Source: CALZFJ01 sp964459845
GTDB lineage: Bacteria > Bacteroidota > Bacteroidia > Bacteroidales > Muribaculaceae
Reading direction: 5' to 3'
DNA length: 40,240 bases
Assembly (NCBI GenBank): GCA_964459845.1
Contig: CAYWOC010000021.1
Coordinates: 1-40,240 of the forward strand
This document shows, piece by piece, positions 8,437 through 16,902 of the stretch. Each line of letters opens with the position of its first letter. Position 1 is the stretch's first letter. The position numbers and the translations under genes were made by a program. A model generated the notes under the pieces. That model ran no database searches and was not told where the DNA came from. It was given only the letters and a program-made list of their open reading frames with translations.

Positions 8437-9126
8437 TTATTTTCTGTTGTAGAAATAATTCTTTATAATCTCCATAAAGTCAATTACCTCTGGCGACTCC
8501 TTGTCCCATTCGAGGTCACCATAGAAGAAGTCCTCAGCCTCGGCAAATGAATGCATCGTCTCCACAAGATTAAGAGTGTCGTTCATCTCCACATCATTGT
8601 TGGCAAACAATTCTCTGCGATAGCGGAAACGGTCGTTGAGCGAGAATGCCTTGTGAAGATCACTGCTGCGCTTGCGGCGAAGTGCCTCATCCACTGTCAG
8701 AGGCTCGTCATCTTCGTCTTCATCCTCCTCATCATCTTCTTCGTCTATTATCTCATCGTCACATTCTTCATCATCAGCAGCATTGTCAGACTCGGCATCA
8801 TCAGTTTCTTCCTCATCAAATGATGCGGCTGCTGTGTCTTCCTCATCGACTTCGCTCTCAGTAGCTGCTGTGGCAGCAGGTTCTTCTTTTGACACCGCCA
8901 CCTCAGCAGGTTCAGCGGCAATCTCTGGTTCTTTCCCTGTAGCGTCGGTATGCTCTGCAAGCACATCCTTGTTCACCAGCTCAGCCATCTCGGCAATCGA
9001 GGCAGCCTTCTTATGTATCAGCTCAAGCACATATTCATGAGTCTCGTTGCCATGATTGTCAGCTACGAGAAGCAAGCCTTCAAGCTCATAAACCTGTTCA
9101 AGCAGTAATTTCAACGAATTGTTCAT
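8437..9126 (-). CDS. Highly acidic low-complexity protein
   Basis: 229 residues. The N-terminal 45 residues look helical and ordered. The middle (about 65-145) is almost entirely E, D, A and S, with runs such as DEEDDEEDEDEDDEP, and should be disordered. The C-terminal 80 residues are ordered again (RYRRELFANNDVEMNDTLNLVE..., ending FMEIIKNYFYNRK). There is no signal peptide, so it is probably cytoplasmic. I do not know a function. The ordered ends and the position directly before rsmI, which I recall seeing in other Bacteroidales, suggest a conserved gene rather than noise. A minus-7 box lies about 35 bases upstream. Confidence 0.85.
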   Translation of the reverse strand: MNNSLKLLLEQVYELEGLLLVADNHGNETHEYVLELIHKKAASIAEMAELVNKDVLAEHTDATGKEPEIAAEPAEVAVSKEEPAATAATESEVDEEDTAAASFDEEETDDAESDNAADDEECDDEIIDEEDDEEDEDEDDEPLTVDEALRRKRSSDLHKAFSLNDRFRYRRELFANNDVEMNDTLNLVETMHSFAEAEDFFYGDLEWDKESPEVIDFMEIIKNYFYNRK

Positions 9127-9160
9127 ATACCTATAAACCGTTTATAACATAATTATAATA

Positions 9161-9168
9161 CAAACGTA
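9161..9168 (-). promoter_or_regulatory. Promoter minus-7 box for acidic protein-rsmI operon
   Basis: TACGTTTG on the minus strand (9168 to 9161), 35 bases before the ATG at 9126. No minus-33 TTG at the expected distance. Confidence 0.5.
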
Positions 9169-9240
9169 TTAAATTATTTCCAATAAATGAGTAAAATCAG
9201 CAAAAATTCTTCGTGTTTCGCAAAAAAAACAGCTATACAA

Positions 9241-10425
9241 TCATCTCAGGCGGTTCTTCAGATAGTGACTCTTCGCGACGAGATAGAATATCGCCACACC
9301 CACGGCATTCACGCATGCCGACACGATGAACGCATAGCGATAACCCACACTCTCTGCCACAGCTCCGCCTATAAGCACACCAAGCCCTATGCCCACGTCC
9401 CATGATATGAGCAGCGTGGAGTTGGCTGTGCCTCGCTGAGAGTTTTCGGCAATGTTGATAAACATGCTCTGGTATGCCGGGAACATATGTCCGTTGCCGA
9501 GACCTATTATTATCGCTGTGGCATAATACGCCACAGGATTAATCACCGAAGCAAACAGCACATATCCGCACAGCGACAGAGTGGCTCCAAACGCCGCATT
9601 CTGCGTTATCTTGCCCTCACGGAGCGAGCGGCCACCTATCACCCTCGACACTATCAAGCCAATAGCTGCAAGCATAAAAAATGTGCCAGTGCCGCTGGTG
9701 ATGCCAAGCTCTTCCCTACCATAGATAGCAAGATATGTGGACAGCACACCGAAGCTGAATGCCAAGCAAGCTATCGACAGGCTTATGCGCCATCCTTTAA
9801 GAAGCAGGAAGCGGTCGAGCGACAGCGGCTGGCGTTTCACCGTCTGGCGTTGGCGTGGTTTTATCGTGCAATCCACAGCAAGACCTATACCTGCCGTGAT
9901 GAGCGACAAGGCGAATATGCAGTTGAAATCGGGCATCACATTATATAGATATATCGCCACAGTAGGACCTATCGCCATGGCAAGATTGTTGCTCAGCCCA
10001 TAATAGCCGATACCCTCCGCCCTGCGGCTCGGATACAAGACATCGATTGCCATTGTGCTGCTCGACACCGTAAGCATTCCGAATGGCGCGCCATGCAGTG
10101 TCCGAATCACGGCAAAAAGCATCAGCGACCATGTGGCGAAATATCCTGCGAAGAACAGGAAGAAAAAGAAATAGCAGCATAGCAGCACCTTCTTTCGGGG
10201 GAAGCTATCCACGATGTAGCCGCTGAACGGACGCACAATAAGTGCAGTGAGCGTATATCCCGACAGCACAAGCCCGATTGTCTGCTTGTCGGCATTAAAT
10301 GTGTCGCGCAAATAAAGCGGCAACAAGGGCATTATAAGATAGAATGCGAAGAAGAGCATAAAGTTCCCTGTGAACACCTTCACAAAATTAGCATTCCATA
10401 ATTTTTCATTCACTTCTTTCCCCAT
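9241..10425 (-). CDS. MFS transporter
   Basis: A 394-residue inner-membrane protein with about 12 hydrophobic segments and the major facilitator layout: a first six-helix half, a basic cytoplasmic loop near 185-200 (KPRQRQTVKRQ), and a second half. The loop after helix 2 reads GYIVDSFPRKKVL, a recognisable form of the GxxxDRxGRR motif A. The family exports drugs or metabolites by proton exchange; the substrate cannot be told from sequence. It stands alone between the acidic protein gene and miaB on the same strand. The start at 10425 gives MGKEVNEKLWN just before helix 1. Confidence 0.9.
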   Translation of the reverse strand: MGKEVNEKLWNANFVKVFTGNFMLFFAFYLIMPLLPLYLRDTFNADKQTIGLVLSGYTLTALIVRPFSGYIVDSFPRKKVLLCCYFFFFLFFAGYFATWSLMLFAVIRTLHGAPFGMLTVSSSTMAIDVLYPSRRAEGIGYYGLSNNLAMAIGPTVAIYLYNVMPDFNCIFALSLITAGIGLAVDCTIKPRQRQTVKRQPLSLDRFLLLKGWRISLSIACLAFSFGVLSTYLAIYGREELGITSGTGTFFMLAAIGLIVSRVIGGRSLREGKITQNAAFGATLSLCGYVLFASVINPVAYYATAIIIGLGNGHMFPAYQSMFINIAENSQRGTANSTLLISWDVGIGLGVLIGGAVAESVGYRYAFIVSACVNAVGVAIFYLVAKSHYLKNRLR

Positions 10426-10571
10426 AACATATTGTATTCATAGTAACCTTAAAAAAGAACTGGGCATCCACATGGCACAATATGCCAGCAGCACCCAGTC
10501 AATCTATTTCTTATAATCGCATAGCCTCGCACTCATCACCGCTGAGGCTGGAATTTTCCATTAAAATTTTT

Positions 10572-11957
10572 TCAAACGCGCTCACCGAGCAGTGTCGCAC
10601 TCGACACGCTGTTCACTTTCACAGTAATGAAATCGCCCACCTTCTCTCCGTTGGCAGGGAAAACCACCACTTTATTCTGCTGGGTGCGACCAAACATATC
10701 AGCCTTTGAGCGTTTTGAATATCCTTCCACAAGAATCTCAAATGTCTTGCCAATGTCGCGGCGGTTGCTTTCGAGCGACAGATCATTTTCAAGAGCAATC
10801 ATGCGGTTCAATCGGTCGATTTTCACATCCTCAGCCACATTGTCGGGCAGGAATTTTGAAGCGAAAGTGCCTGGACGCTCCGAATACTTGAACATGAACG
10901 CCGAGTCGAACCCCACTTCGCGCATCAGGCTGAGCGTTTCCTGAAAATCCTCCTCGCTCTCATCGTGGAAACCGGTGAACATATCGGTAGAGATTCCGCA
11001 GTCAGGAATCATGCGGCGTATCGCGGCGATGCGGTCGAGATACCACTCGCGGGTGTATTTGCGGTTCATGGCTTTCAGCACCTTGTTGCTGCCCGACTGC
11101 ACAGGAAGATGGATGTGGTTGCATATATTCTTGCGGCTTGCAATCATCGCAATAATCTCATCACTCATATCCTTAGGATGCGAAGTGGTGAAGCGCACGC
11201 GCATATCGGGTGCGGCATCGGCAACAATTCCAAGCAATGTGGCAAAATCCACCACTTTTCCGTCGGGAGCCACATAATGATAGCTGTTCACATTCTGTCC
11301 GAGAAGTGTCACCTCCTTGAAGCCCTTCGACTGCAAATCATGAAGCTCATTCAAGATGCTTCCCGGCTCGCGGCTGCGTTCACGGCCACGAGTGTAAGGC
11401 ACAATGCAATAAGAGCAGAAATTGTTGCATCCGCGCATGATGCTGATAAATCCGCCTATGCGGTTGCCGCCTATGCGCGAAGGAATCACATCGCGATAAG
11501 TCTCGGTGGTCGATAGGTCGATATTGATGGATTTCTCGCCGTTTTCAGCGGCAGCTACAAGATTTGGCAAGTCGAGATAGGCATCCGGGCCAGCCACAAT
11601 ATCAACCTTATATTCATTTATAAGCGTTTCCTTCATGCGTTCAGCCATACAGCCTATAATGCCCACTATAAAGTGTCCGCCACGCTTCTTCTTTATAGCT
11701 GCAAGCTGGCTAAGACGCGAGAATATCTTCTGTTCGGCATTGTCACGTATCGAGCAGGTGTTGATAAACACAGCGTCACTGTTTTCCAAATCATCGGTAG
11801 TGTCATATCCAGCCATCTTCATTACAGAAGCCACTACCTCGCTGTCTGCCACATTCATCTGGCAGCCATAAGTTTCCAAAAAAAGTTTCTTGCTGTTTTC
11901 GCCGCCCGCATAAGTCAAGTTCATTCCCGATGCGACGTTTATCTTTCCGTTGCTCAT
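10572..11957 (-). CDS. miaB: tRNA-2-methylthio-N6-dimethylallyladenosine synthase
   Basis: MiaB adds the methylthio group to i6A37 of tRNAs reading UNN codons, using two 4Fe-4S clusters and S-adenosylmethionine. The N-terminal UPF0004 domain has its three cluster cysteines at C32 (ETYGCQMN), C68 (FINTCSIRDNA) and C103 (IGCMAER). The radical-SAM motif is C177, C181 and C184 in RGCNNFCSYCIVPYTRGRERSR. The C-terminal 60 residues form the TRAM domain. The wording QMN and SIRDNAEQK separates it from MtaB, which is also present in this window at 31457-32782. The gene has its own promoter. The start at 11957 leaves a 24-residue leader before the domain; an internal Met at 12 is possible. Confidence 0.95.
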   Translation of the reverse strand: MSNGKINVASGMNLTYAGGENSKKLFLETYGCQMNVADSEVVASVMKMAGYDTTDDLENSDAVFINTCSIRDNAEQKIFSRLSQLAAIKKKRGGHFIVGIIGCMAERMKETLINEYKVDIVAGPDAYLDLPNLVAAAENGEKSINIDLSTTETYRDVIPSRIGGNRIGGFISIMRGCNNFCSYCIVPYTRGRERSREPGSILNELHDLQSKGFKEVTLLGQNVNSYHYVAPDGKVVDFATLLGIVADAAPDMRVRFTTSHPKDMSDEIIAMIASRKNICNHIHLPVQSGSNKVLKAMNRKYTREWYLDRIAAIRRMIPDCGISTDMFTGFHDESEEDFQETLSLMREVGFDSAFMFKYSERPGTFASKFLPDNVAEDVKIDRLNRMIALENDLSLESNRRDIGKTFEILVEGYSKRSKADMFGRTQQNKVVVFPANGEKVGDFITVKVNSVSSATLLGERV

Positions 11958-11997
11958 ATTCTTCTTATTCGTATTCTTGTTACCTGTGAATTAGTGT

Positions 11998-12029
11998 GCA
12001 AAGATACTATGATAAATAAAATCTCACAA
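11998..12029 (-). promoter_or_regulatory. miaB promoter
   Basis: On the minus strand TTG (12029-12027), 20 bases, then TATCTTTGC (12006-11998); transcription would start about 30-35 bases before the miaB ATG. Confidence 0.75.
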
Positions 12030-12118
12030 ATAAAACGCCCTTAAAGTCGCCACACTATTCCGCCCTAAGCATTTTATAATGAAGTATTGAAACTATGTCT
12101 CACATAAATCTGTAGTTA

Positions 12119-12562
12119 CTACTTTGGTTGAGTGGCTCTGCTGAAAAGTGAACTTACAATAAGGCGGTGAAAAAACAATATGGCAACAAAATAAACTCGT
12201 CCAAGAAAATTATGGTATTTGACCAACGTACTTACTTCTGCGACACGAAGCCTTGTTGAATCCGCACAAGGTTTATCACAATATATTGAGACCCAAAAGC
12301 TCAAGTGTTTATCAGATGCTCCTATTACAATCTCCTCATTGTTGCGCTCGATTACGCGGTCAGCAAACGAAGTGCCAGTTTTTAACCCCAAAGGTCTCAC
12401 CAATGCATCTCGCAGTCTAAGTACAGTTTTGACCCAAGCAGGAAAATCACAAAACATTTTGTTAAAGATATCATCGACTGAAATGTTTCCAACGACTTCT
12501 TTGCTGAAACAATCCTCATAATCAATGGGGAGATTTTTGCTGACAAGTTTTTGCCTATCCAT
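12119..12562 (-). CDS. DUF2867 family protein
   Basis: About 147 residues from the chosen start at 12562 (MDRQKLVSKNLPIDYEDCFSK). The frame stays open to 12616, adding 18 residues that look non-coding. The patterns DYEDCFSKE, WVKTVLRLRDALVRPLGLKTG, SDKHLSFWVSIYC and VKYHNFLGRVYF match the DUF2867 family as I know it, which occurs alone in Bacteroidota and as a C-terminal domain of some nucleotide-sugar epimerase-like proteins. The family looks like a small lipid- or ligand-binding fold with a hydrophobic C-terminal helix (FVAILFFHRLIVSSLF), but no reaction is known to me. Single gene, AT-richer than the neighbours. Confidence 0.75.
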   Translation of the reverse strand: MDRQKLVSKNLPIDYEDCFSKEVVGNISVDDIFNKMFCDFPAWVKTVLRLRDALVRPLGLKTGTSFADRVIERNNEEIVIGASDKHLSFWVSIYCDKPCADSTRLRVAEVSTLVKYHNFLGRVYFVAILFFHRLIVSSLFSRATQPK

Positions 12563-12697
12563 AAAAACACATTGACGTGATTTAAACTTATTATTGCTTT
12601 TGTAATAATAACCCATTGGCGGAATTAATATAGTAAGATAAATCCAGTTCCTTCCCTTGATGCCATCCTATTGCCTCTCTTTGGGCTTTTGAGCGGC

Positions 12698-13159
12698 TCA
12701 GATTGGGATTTCGGGCGACTGCTTTACTATCGACATCACAAAGTTGCTCTGGATGTTTCCCACACTGGGTATTGCTCCTATCGTGTCGAGAACAAAGCTC
12801 TCGTAGTGCTTCATGTTTCGCACATATATCTTTAATATGTAGTCGAAATCGCCCGACACATTGTAGCACTCAGTCACCTCGTCGATTTTTGAGATTGCCT
12901 CCATAAATTCACGCCCAAGCCTACCGTTGTGCTGTTTAAGCCGCACATTGCACATTATGCATAGCCCCTTGTCGAGCTTTTCGGCATCGAGCAGCGCGAC
13001 ATAGCGTTTTATATACCCTTCGTTTTCAAGCCTTTTCAGGCGTTCAAACACTGGAGTCGTGCTAAGATGCACCCGTGCTGCAAGCTCTTTGGTAGTCAAT
13101 TTCGAGTTCTTCTGCAATATGCGCATTATATTCAAGTCGGTTTCGTCCAATCCTTCCAT
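12698..13159 (-). CDS. Lrp/AsnC family transcriptional regulator
   Basis: A 153-residue regulator with the standard two parts. The N-terminal winged helix-turn-helix (residues 1-60, LDETDLNIMRILQKNSKLTTKELAARVHLS...RLKRLENEGYI) binds DNA, and the C-terminal RAM domain (about 70-145) binds an amino acid and drives oligomerisation. It is divergent from metY with 189 bases between the starts, where promoters for both directions can be seen. This arrangement suggests that it senses methionine or a related amino acid and controls metY, although that is inference from position. Length and motifs are normal. Confidence 0.93.
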   Translation of the reverse strand: MEGLDETDLNIMRILQKNSKLTTKELAARVHLSTTPVFERLKRLENEGYIKRYVALLDAEKLDKGLCIMCNVRLKQHNGRLGREFMEAISKIDEVTECYNVSGDFDYILKIYVRNMKHYESFVLDTIGAIPSVGNIQSNFVMSIVKQSPEIPI

Positions 13160-13225
13160 AGTCGTTTATTCTATATAATTCTTATTCATTACCTACAAAC
13201 AGTTCGTTTCATCTGTTTAGTACCA

Positions 13226-13233
13226 CAAATTTA
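13226..13233 (-). promoter_or_regulatory. Lrp-family gene promoter, minus-7 box
   Basis: TAAATTTG on the minus strand, 67 bases before the regulator's ATG, in the divergent region shared with metY. No good minus-33 TTG. Confidence 0.45.
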
Positions 13234-13262
13234 GCATTTTTCCCTAAATTATCCATCATATA

Positions 13263-13294
13263 TTGCATATTTTTTCTATTTATCATAACTTTGC
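13263..13294 (+). promoter_or_regulatory. metY promoter
   Basis: TTG at 13263-13265, 20 bases, TAACTTTGC at 13286-13294, about 55 bases before the metY ATG. Binding of the divergent Lrp-type regulator in this 189-base gap would be the expected control. Confidence 0.75.
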
Positions 13295-13348
13295 CGATGA
13301 AATAATTCCGAAACAATATAATAACACAACATTAAATACTTCAAGATT

Positions 13349-14638
13349 ATGAGCAACGATAAGAAACTACATTTTGAGACTCTTCAGCTCCACGTAGGTC
13401 AAGAAACTGCCGATCCGGCTACCGATTCTCGTGCCGTGCCTATTTATCAGACCACATCTTATGTGTTCCACAATTCACAACACGCAGCCGACCGCTTCGG
13501 ACTTCGCGATGCGGGAAACATATACGGACGACTGACAAACTCCACTCAGGATGTGTTTGAACGCCGAATTGCCGCTCTTGAAGGTGGTGTCGCAGCACTG
13601 GCTGTGGCTTGCGGAGCTGCCGCAGTCACTTATTCAATACAGAACATAGCTGTGGCTGGCGACCATATCGTTGCTGCCAACAATATATATGGCGGGAGCT
13701 ATAACCTGCTTGCGCACACTCTGCCTACCTACGGAATCACCACCACTTTCGTTGATCCTGATGTCGTAGAGAACTTTGAAAATGCTATTCAAGACAACAC
13801 CAAGGCTGTGTTCATCGAGACTTTCGGAAATCCGAATTGCAGTCTTGTCGATATTGAGGCTGTGGCAGCCATCGCTCACAAGCACAATATTCCACTTATT
13901 ATCGACAACACATTCGGCACTCCATATCTTATACGCCCTATCGAACACGGAGCCGACATTGTGGTTCACTCCGCCACAAAATTCATTGGCGGACACGGCA
14001 CCACTCTCGGCGGTGTGATTGTGGACAGCGGAAAGTTTGACTGGAAAGCGAGCGGAAAATTCCCTCAGCTTTCTCAGCCCGACCCTTCTTATCATGGAGC
14101 AGTGTTTGCCGATGTTGCTGGCGAAGCGGCATTCGTCACCCGAATCCGCGCCGTGCTGCTGCGCGACACTGGTGCTGCCATAAGCCCGTTCAATGCGTTC
14201 TTGCTGCTGCAAGGCACTGAGACCCTATCGCTGCGCATAGAGCGTCATATAGAGAATGCGCTTAAAGTGGTGGAATACCTGTCGAAGCATCCCAAGGTGG
14301 CAAAAGTGAACCACCCATCGCTGCCGTCGCACCCCGATCACGCCCGCTACTTGAAGTATTTTCCAAACGGAGCCGGCTCTATTTTCACATTTGAGATAAA
14401 GGGCGGCAAGGACGAGGCATTCACTTTCATCGACAACCTCAAGATTTTCTCGTTGCTTGCCAACGTGGCCGACGTGAAATCGCTCGTAATACATCCTGCC
14501 TCAACCACCCACTCCCAGCTAAACGACGAGGAGCTTGCCGAGCAGGGCATCTATCAATCTACAATCCGCTTGAGCATCGGCACAGAGCATATCGACGACA
14601 TCATCGCCGACCTCGACCAAGCTTTTGATACGATTTAG
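13349..14638 (+). CDS. metY: O-acetylhomoserine aminocarboxypropyltransferase (sulfhydrylase)
   Basis: A PLP enzyme of the Cys/Met metabolism family that makes homocysteine from O-acetyl-L-homoserine and sulfide. The N-terminal FETLQLHVGQETADPATDSRAVPIYQTTSYVF is typical of MetY/CysD-type enzymes. The cofactor lysine is K211 in VVHSATKFIGGHGTT. The 429-residue length, about 40 residues longer than cystathionine synthase/lyase relatives, together with the internal insert near 230-260 that contains FPQLSQPDPSYHG, points to the sulfhydrylase branch. Other family members such as cystathionine gamma-lyase are less likely. It is divergently transcribed from an Lrp-type regulator and ends at a perfect hairpin terminator. 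Confidence 0.93.
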   Translation: MSNDKKLHFETLQLHVGQETADPATDSRAVPIYQTTSYVFHNSQHAADRFGLRDAGNIYGRLTNSTQDVFERRIAALEGGVAALAVACGAAAVTYSIQNIAVAGDHIVAANNIYGGSYNLLAHTLPTYGITTTFVDPDVVENFENAIQDNTKAVFIETFGNPNCSLVDIEAVAAIAHKHNIPLIIDNTFGTPYLIRPIEHGADIVVHSATKFIGGHGTTLGGVIVDSGKFDWKASGKFPQLSQPDPSYHGAVFADVAGEAAFVTRIRAVLLRDTGAAISPFNAFLLLQGTETLSLRIERHIENALKVVEYLSKHPKVAKVNHPSLPSHPDHARYLKYFPNGAGSIFTFEIKGGKDEAFTFIDNLKIFSLLANVADVKSLVIHPASTTHSQLNDEELAEQGIYQSTIRLSIGTEHIDDIIADLDQAFDTI

Positions 14639-14744
14639 CCATCACACGACACAACAGAGCTTTCAGGCTTTAGTCCACGCACGACTCCCGTGGGGGCAAA
14701 ATGAAATCAAAGTTTCTTTTCAGTAGTATCAGTAAAATAATGGC

Positions 14745-14779
14745 AAAAACACCCTTGGCGCGATGTCAAGGGTGTTTTT
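14745..14779. terminator. Strong bidirectional terminator
   Basis: A perfect 13-base-pair stem: AAAAACACCCTTG (14745-14757) with CAAGGGTGTTTTT (14767-14779) around a 9-base loop. Ts follow on both strands, so it serves both metY and the convergent minus-strand gene. Confidence 0.9.
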
Positions 14780-14830
14780 TATTCCGTTTGTTCCAAATCG
14801 GCATTCGCATTAAGATGCCGATGCGTTGCA

Positions 14831-15142
14831 TCATCCTTCTTGAAACAGGCTCTGCATAAATTGCCACAACAGCACAATGGTTGCCACAAAAAGAGTGCCA
14901 AATGCCACAACATCTTTCACTATTATCACATCATAATTCTGTGTGGCAATGAGATATGTCCATGAGAATGCGCATATCACGAAGCACAGCAAGAACACCA
15001 CATTCCGCATCCATCCAAACGAGCGTCTTTGCTCAGGCAGCCGGTTCATCACTTTGCGAGTGAACCACTCATTCTTCCCCGCCTTTGGCTGAGAGGTCTT
15101 CAACAAGTTGCCTAATTCTATGTCATCTTTATCGCGTCGCAT
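14831..15142 (-). CDS. Small two-helix membrane protein, downstream of sigma factor
   Basis: 103 residues from the start at 15142 (MRRDKDDIELG); the frame could begin 6 codons earlier. A cytoplasmic N-terminal half, including EWFTRKVMNRLPEQRRSFGW, is followed by two membrane segments (about 44-64 and 74-95) and a very short tail. It follows an ECF sigma factor gene by 65 bases on the same strand. Bacteroidota often have a short membrane protein in this position, and an anti-sigma role is possible, but the classical anti-sigma zinc motif is absent. Function unknown. Confidence 0.75.
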   Translation of the reverse strand: MRRDKDDIELGNLLKTSQPKAGKNEWFTRKVMNRLPEQRRSFGWMRNVVFLLCFVICAFSWTYLIATQNYDVIIVKDVVAFGTLFVATIVLLWQFMQSLFQEG

Positions 15143-15207
15143 AAATATATAATGTTTCAAAAAAAATATCGATTATTTGTATTATATCAAAAAAGCATTT
15201 TCCACCA

Positions 15208-15780
15208 TCAATGTCGCAGCAGCCTTGCCATCTTCTCTTTGGCTCGGCGCAAATGCGATTTCACCGTCCCGTCGGGCATAGATGTTATCTCCACTATCTT
15301 CTTTATAGGATAATCCTGAATATAGAATAGTGTCACCACAGTGCGTTCCTGCTCCGACAGCGTCTTCATGCAGCTTGCCACGTCCATCTTCGCCTCCACG
15401 CTCTCGGCATTGCTGTAGCTCTCGGTGCCGCTTGCGTCATAATAGTCGCTCGCGTCGTCGGTGCTTACTTGCCCATCGGCATCTTCAGCCATCCGCTCCT
15501 CATGCCGCTTTCTGCTCCAAGCGCAAAACTCGTTATAAGCGATTCTATAGAGCCATGTGCTGAATTTCGACAAGCCCTTGAAGCTCCGCACATTCATATA
15601 AGCCTTCAAGAACGTTTCTTGCGCAAGGTCGTCGGTCAATGCGACATCACCAAGCGTGAGGTTAAGCAGGAACTGCCTCACCACATCCTGATAAGCCTCA
15701 ACGAGCCTGCCGAATGCACGCCGGTCATCGCCAAGCGTGCATAAGGCAATCAATTTCAATTCCTCGACCTTACTTAACAT
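15208..15780 (-). CDS. RNA polymerase sigma factor, ECF family
   Basis: 190 residues with the two domains of an ECF sigma factor. Region 2 (about 25-95) has DDLAQETFLKAYMNVRSFKGLSKFSTWLYRIAYNEF, where the DLAQETF and WLYRIAYN signatures are clear. Region 4 (about 135-188) has LSEQERTVVTLFYIQDYPIKKIVEITSMPDGTVKSHLRRAKEKM, a helix-turn-helix that reads the minus-35 region. Between them is a longer, acidic linker (about 97-125) than usual. The gene follows a DUF6249-type membrane protein by 43 bases and precedes a small membrane protein, so the three may form one regulatory operon. Confidence 0.94.
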   Translation of the reverse strand: MLSKVEELKLIALCTLGDDRRAFGRLVEAYQDVVRQFLLNLTLGDVALTDDLAQETFLKAYMNVRSFKGLSKFSTWLYRIAYNEFCAWSRKRHEERMAEDADGQVSTDDASDYYDASGTESYSNAESVEAKMDVASCMKTLSEQERTVVTLFYIQDYPIKKIVEITSMPDGTVKSHLRRAKEKMARLLRH

Positions 15781-15823
15781 TCTTGCTTATGATGTTTCAG
15801 CGTTATTTATGAGTAGCTCGTCT

Positions 15824-16762
15824 TTATTTCACCTTGCCGTCTTCATTTGCACCATTGAAAGGTGGTGGTGTAACTGCATCGGGCGATTGTGGGACAGGCG
15901 GAGTTTGTACAGCATTTTCATCATTTTGCTTATCCTCGCTATTATAGTATTTATTCACCATTCTGCTGTCATAATAGGCTGAAAACAGTTTCCACCCTCC
16001 GAGCAGCAGGAATATGCAGCTTATCCCGGCAAGCGGTTCTGCCCCTACCGAAAGGAAAAATATGATTAGGCAGATACCCACAAGAATGAATTTTGCCCCC
16101 GACCGTGCTGTCACGTTCCATTTAATAAGGCGCATAATGCTGTCAAGTCCGTTTTCCCCAGCCGATGACGCAAACGCCTGCTGCTGATTGAATGCCGTGT
16201 TTGGCTGTTGTTTCGCATTATTTTGGCTCACTGGAGTCTCTGGCACATACACAGGCTGCTGACGCACTATCACCCTATCGCCAAACACTCCATCAGGCAA
16301 TTTGTAATTGTTCTCTATCGCTTTTTCAATGATACGATATTTAGTGCGGCGATGCATGTAATATGCGAGCAGGCTCAACAGAACAATCGCCACCACTCCA
16401 GCCATGATTACCGTCGTCACACTTATCACCATCATTTTCACATTAGCCTGCTCCATACGGCGATTCAGAAGTCGCTCCTGCTCAAGAGCAAATTCCTTAT
16501 CGGTCATTTCAGAGCCATCGCCGTCATCAATGTCTCCGTCGTTAATCACCAATTCACCTCCCGACAGCAGCGTGTCGTTAAGCCGCTCGTCGATGCGTGC
16601 CGCAATGCTTTTCAAGACATTCGACGACACCGACAACGTGTCGTGTCCCGACACCACCTGAGCAGTGTCGCCCCTCAATTTCACACCCACTTTTTCGGCG
16701 CTTGCGCTAAAACTTGCCAGCGCAAATATTGCCACGGCTAATGATAAAAACACCTTTTTCAT
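15824..16762 (-). CDS. Exported membrane protein (DUF6249-like)
   Basis: 312 residues. A cleavable signal peptide (MKKVFLSLAVAIFALASFSASA) is followed by a short periplasmic part, a membrane segment (about 110-132, VISVTTVIMAGVVAIVLLSLLAYYMH), a basic RRTKYRIIEKAIENNYKLPDGVF stretch that I associate with DUF6249 proteins, a Q/N/P-rich linker, and two more hydrophobic segments near 220-265. The C-terminus is rich in proline and asparagine. No enzymatic motif is seen. It lies just upstream of the ECF sigma gene on the same strand, which suggests a shared function in envelope sensing, though nothing in the sequence proves it. Confidence 0.8.
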   Translation of the reverse strand: MKKVFLSLAVAIFALASFSASAEKVGVKLRGDTAQVVSGHDTLSVSSNVLKSIAARIDERLNDTLLSGGELVINDGDIDDGDGSEMTDKEFALEQERLLNRRMEQANVKMMVISVTTVIMAGVVAIVLLSLLAYYMHRRTKYRIIEKAIENNYKLPDGVFGDRVIVRQQPVYVPETPVSQNNAKQQPNTAFNQQQAFASSAGENGLDSIMRLIKWNVTARSGAKFILVGICLIIFFLSVGAEPLAGISCIFLLLGGWKLFSAYYDSRMVNKYYNSEDKQNDENAVQTPPVPQSPDAVTPPPFNGANEDGKVK

Positions 16763-16902
16763 ATCTGTAAAAAATTTTTTTGATAACTAAATCATTATTC
16801 GGCTCGGTGAAGCGTCATCACATTTTCGTTGCGCTTCTGTGTGTTTGATGCCGCAGCAGCAGAAAAAGTTGCACACGCACATGATATTTTCAAAAAAATT
16901 TT

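Noticed and set aside
14736..14752. 12-base match (ATGGCAAAAACA) between spacer 39683-39712 and position 14740
   Set aside because: Too short and simple in composition; chance match beside a terminator, not a self-target.
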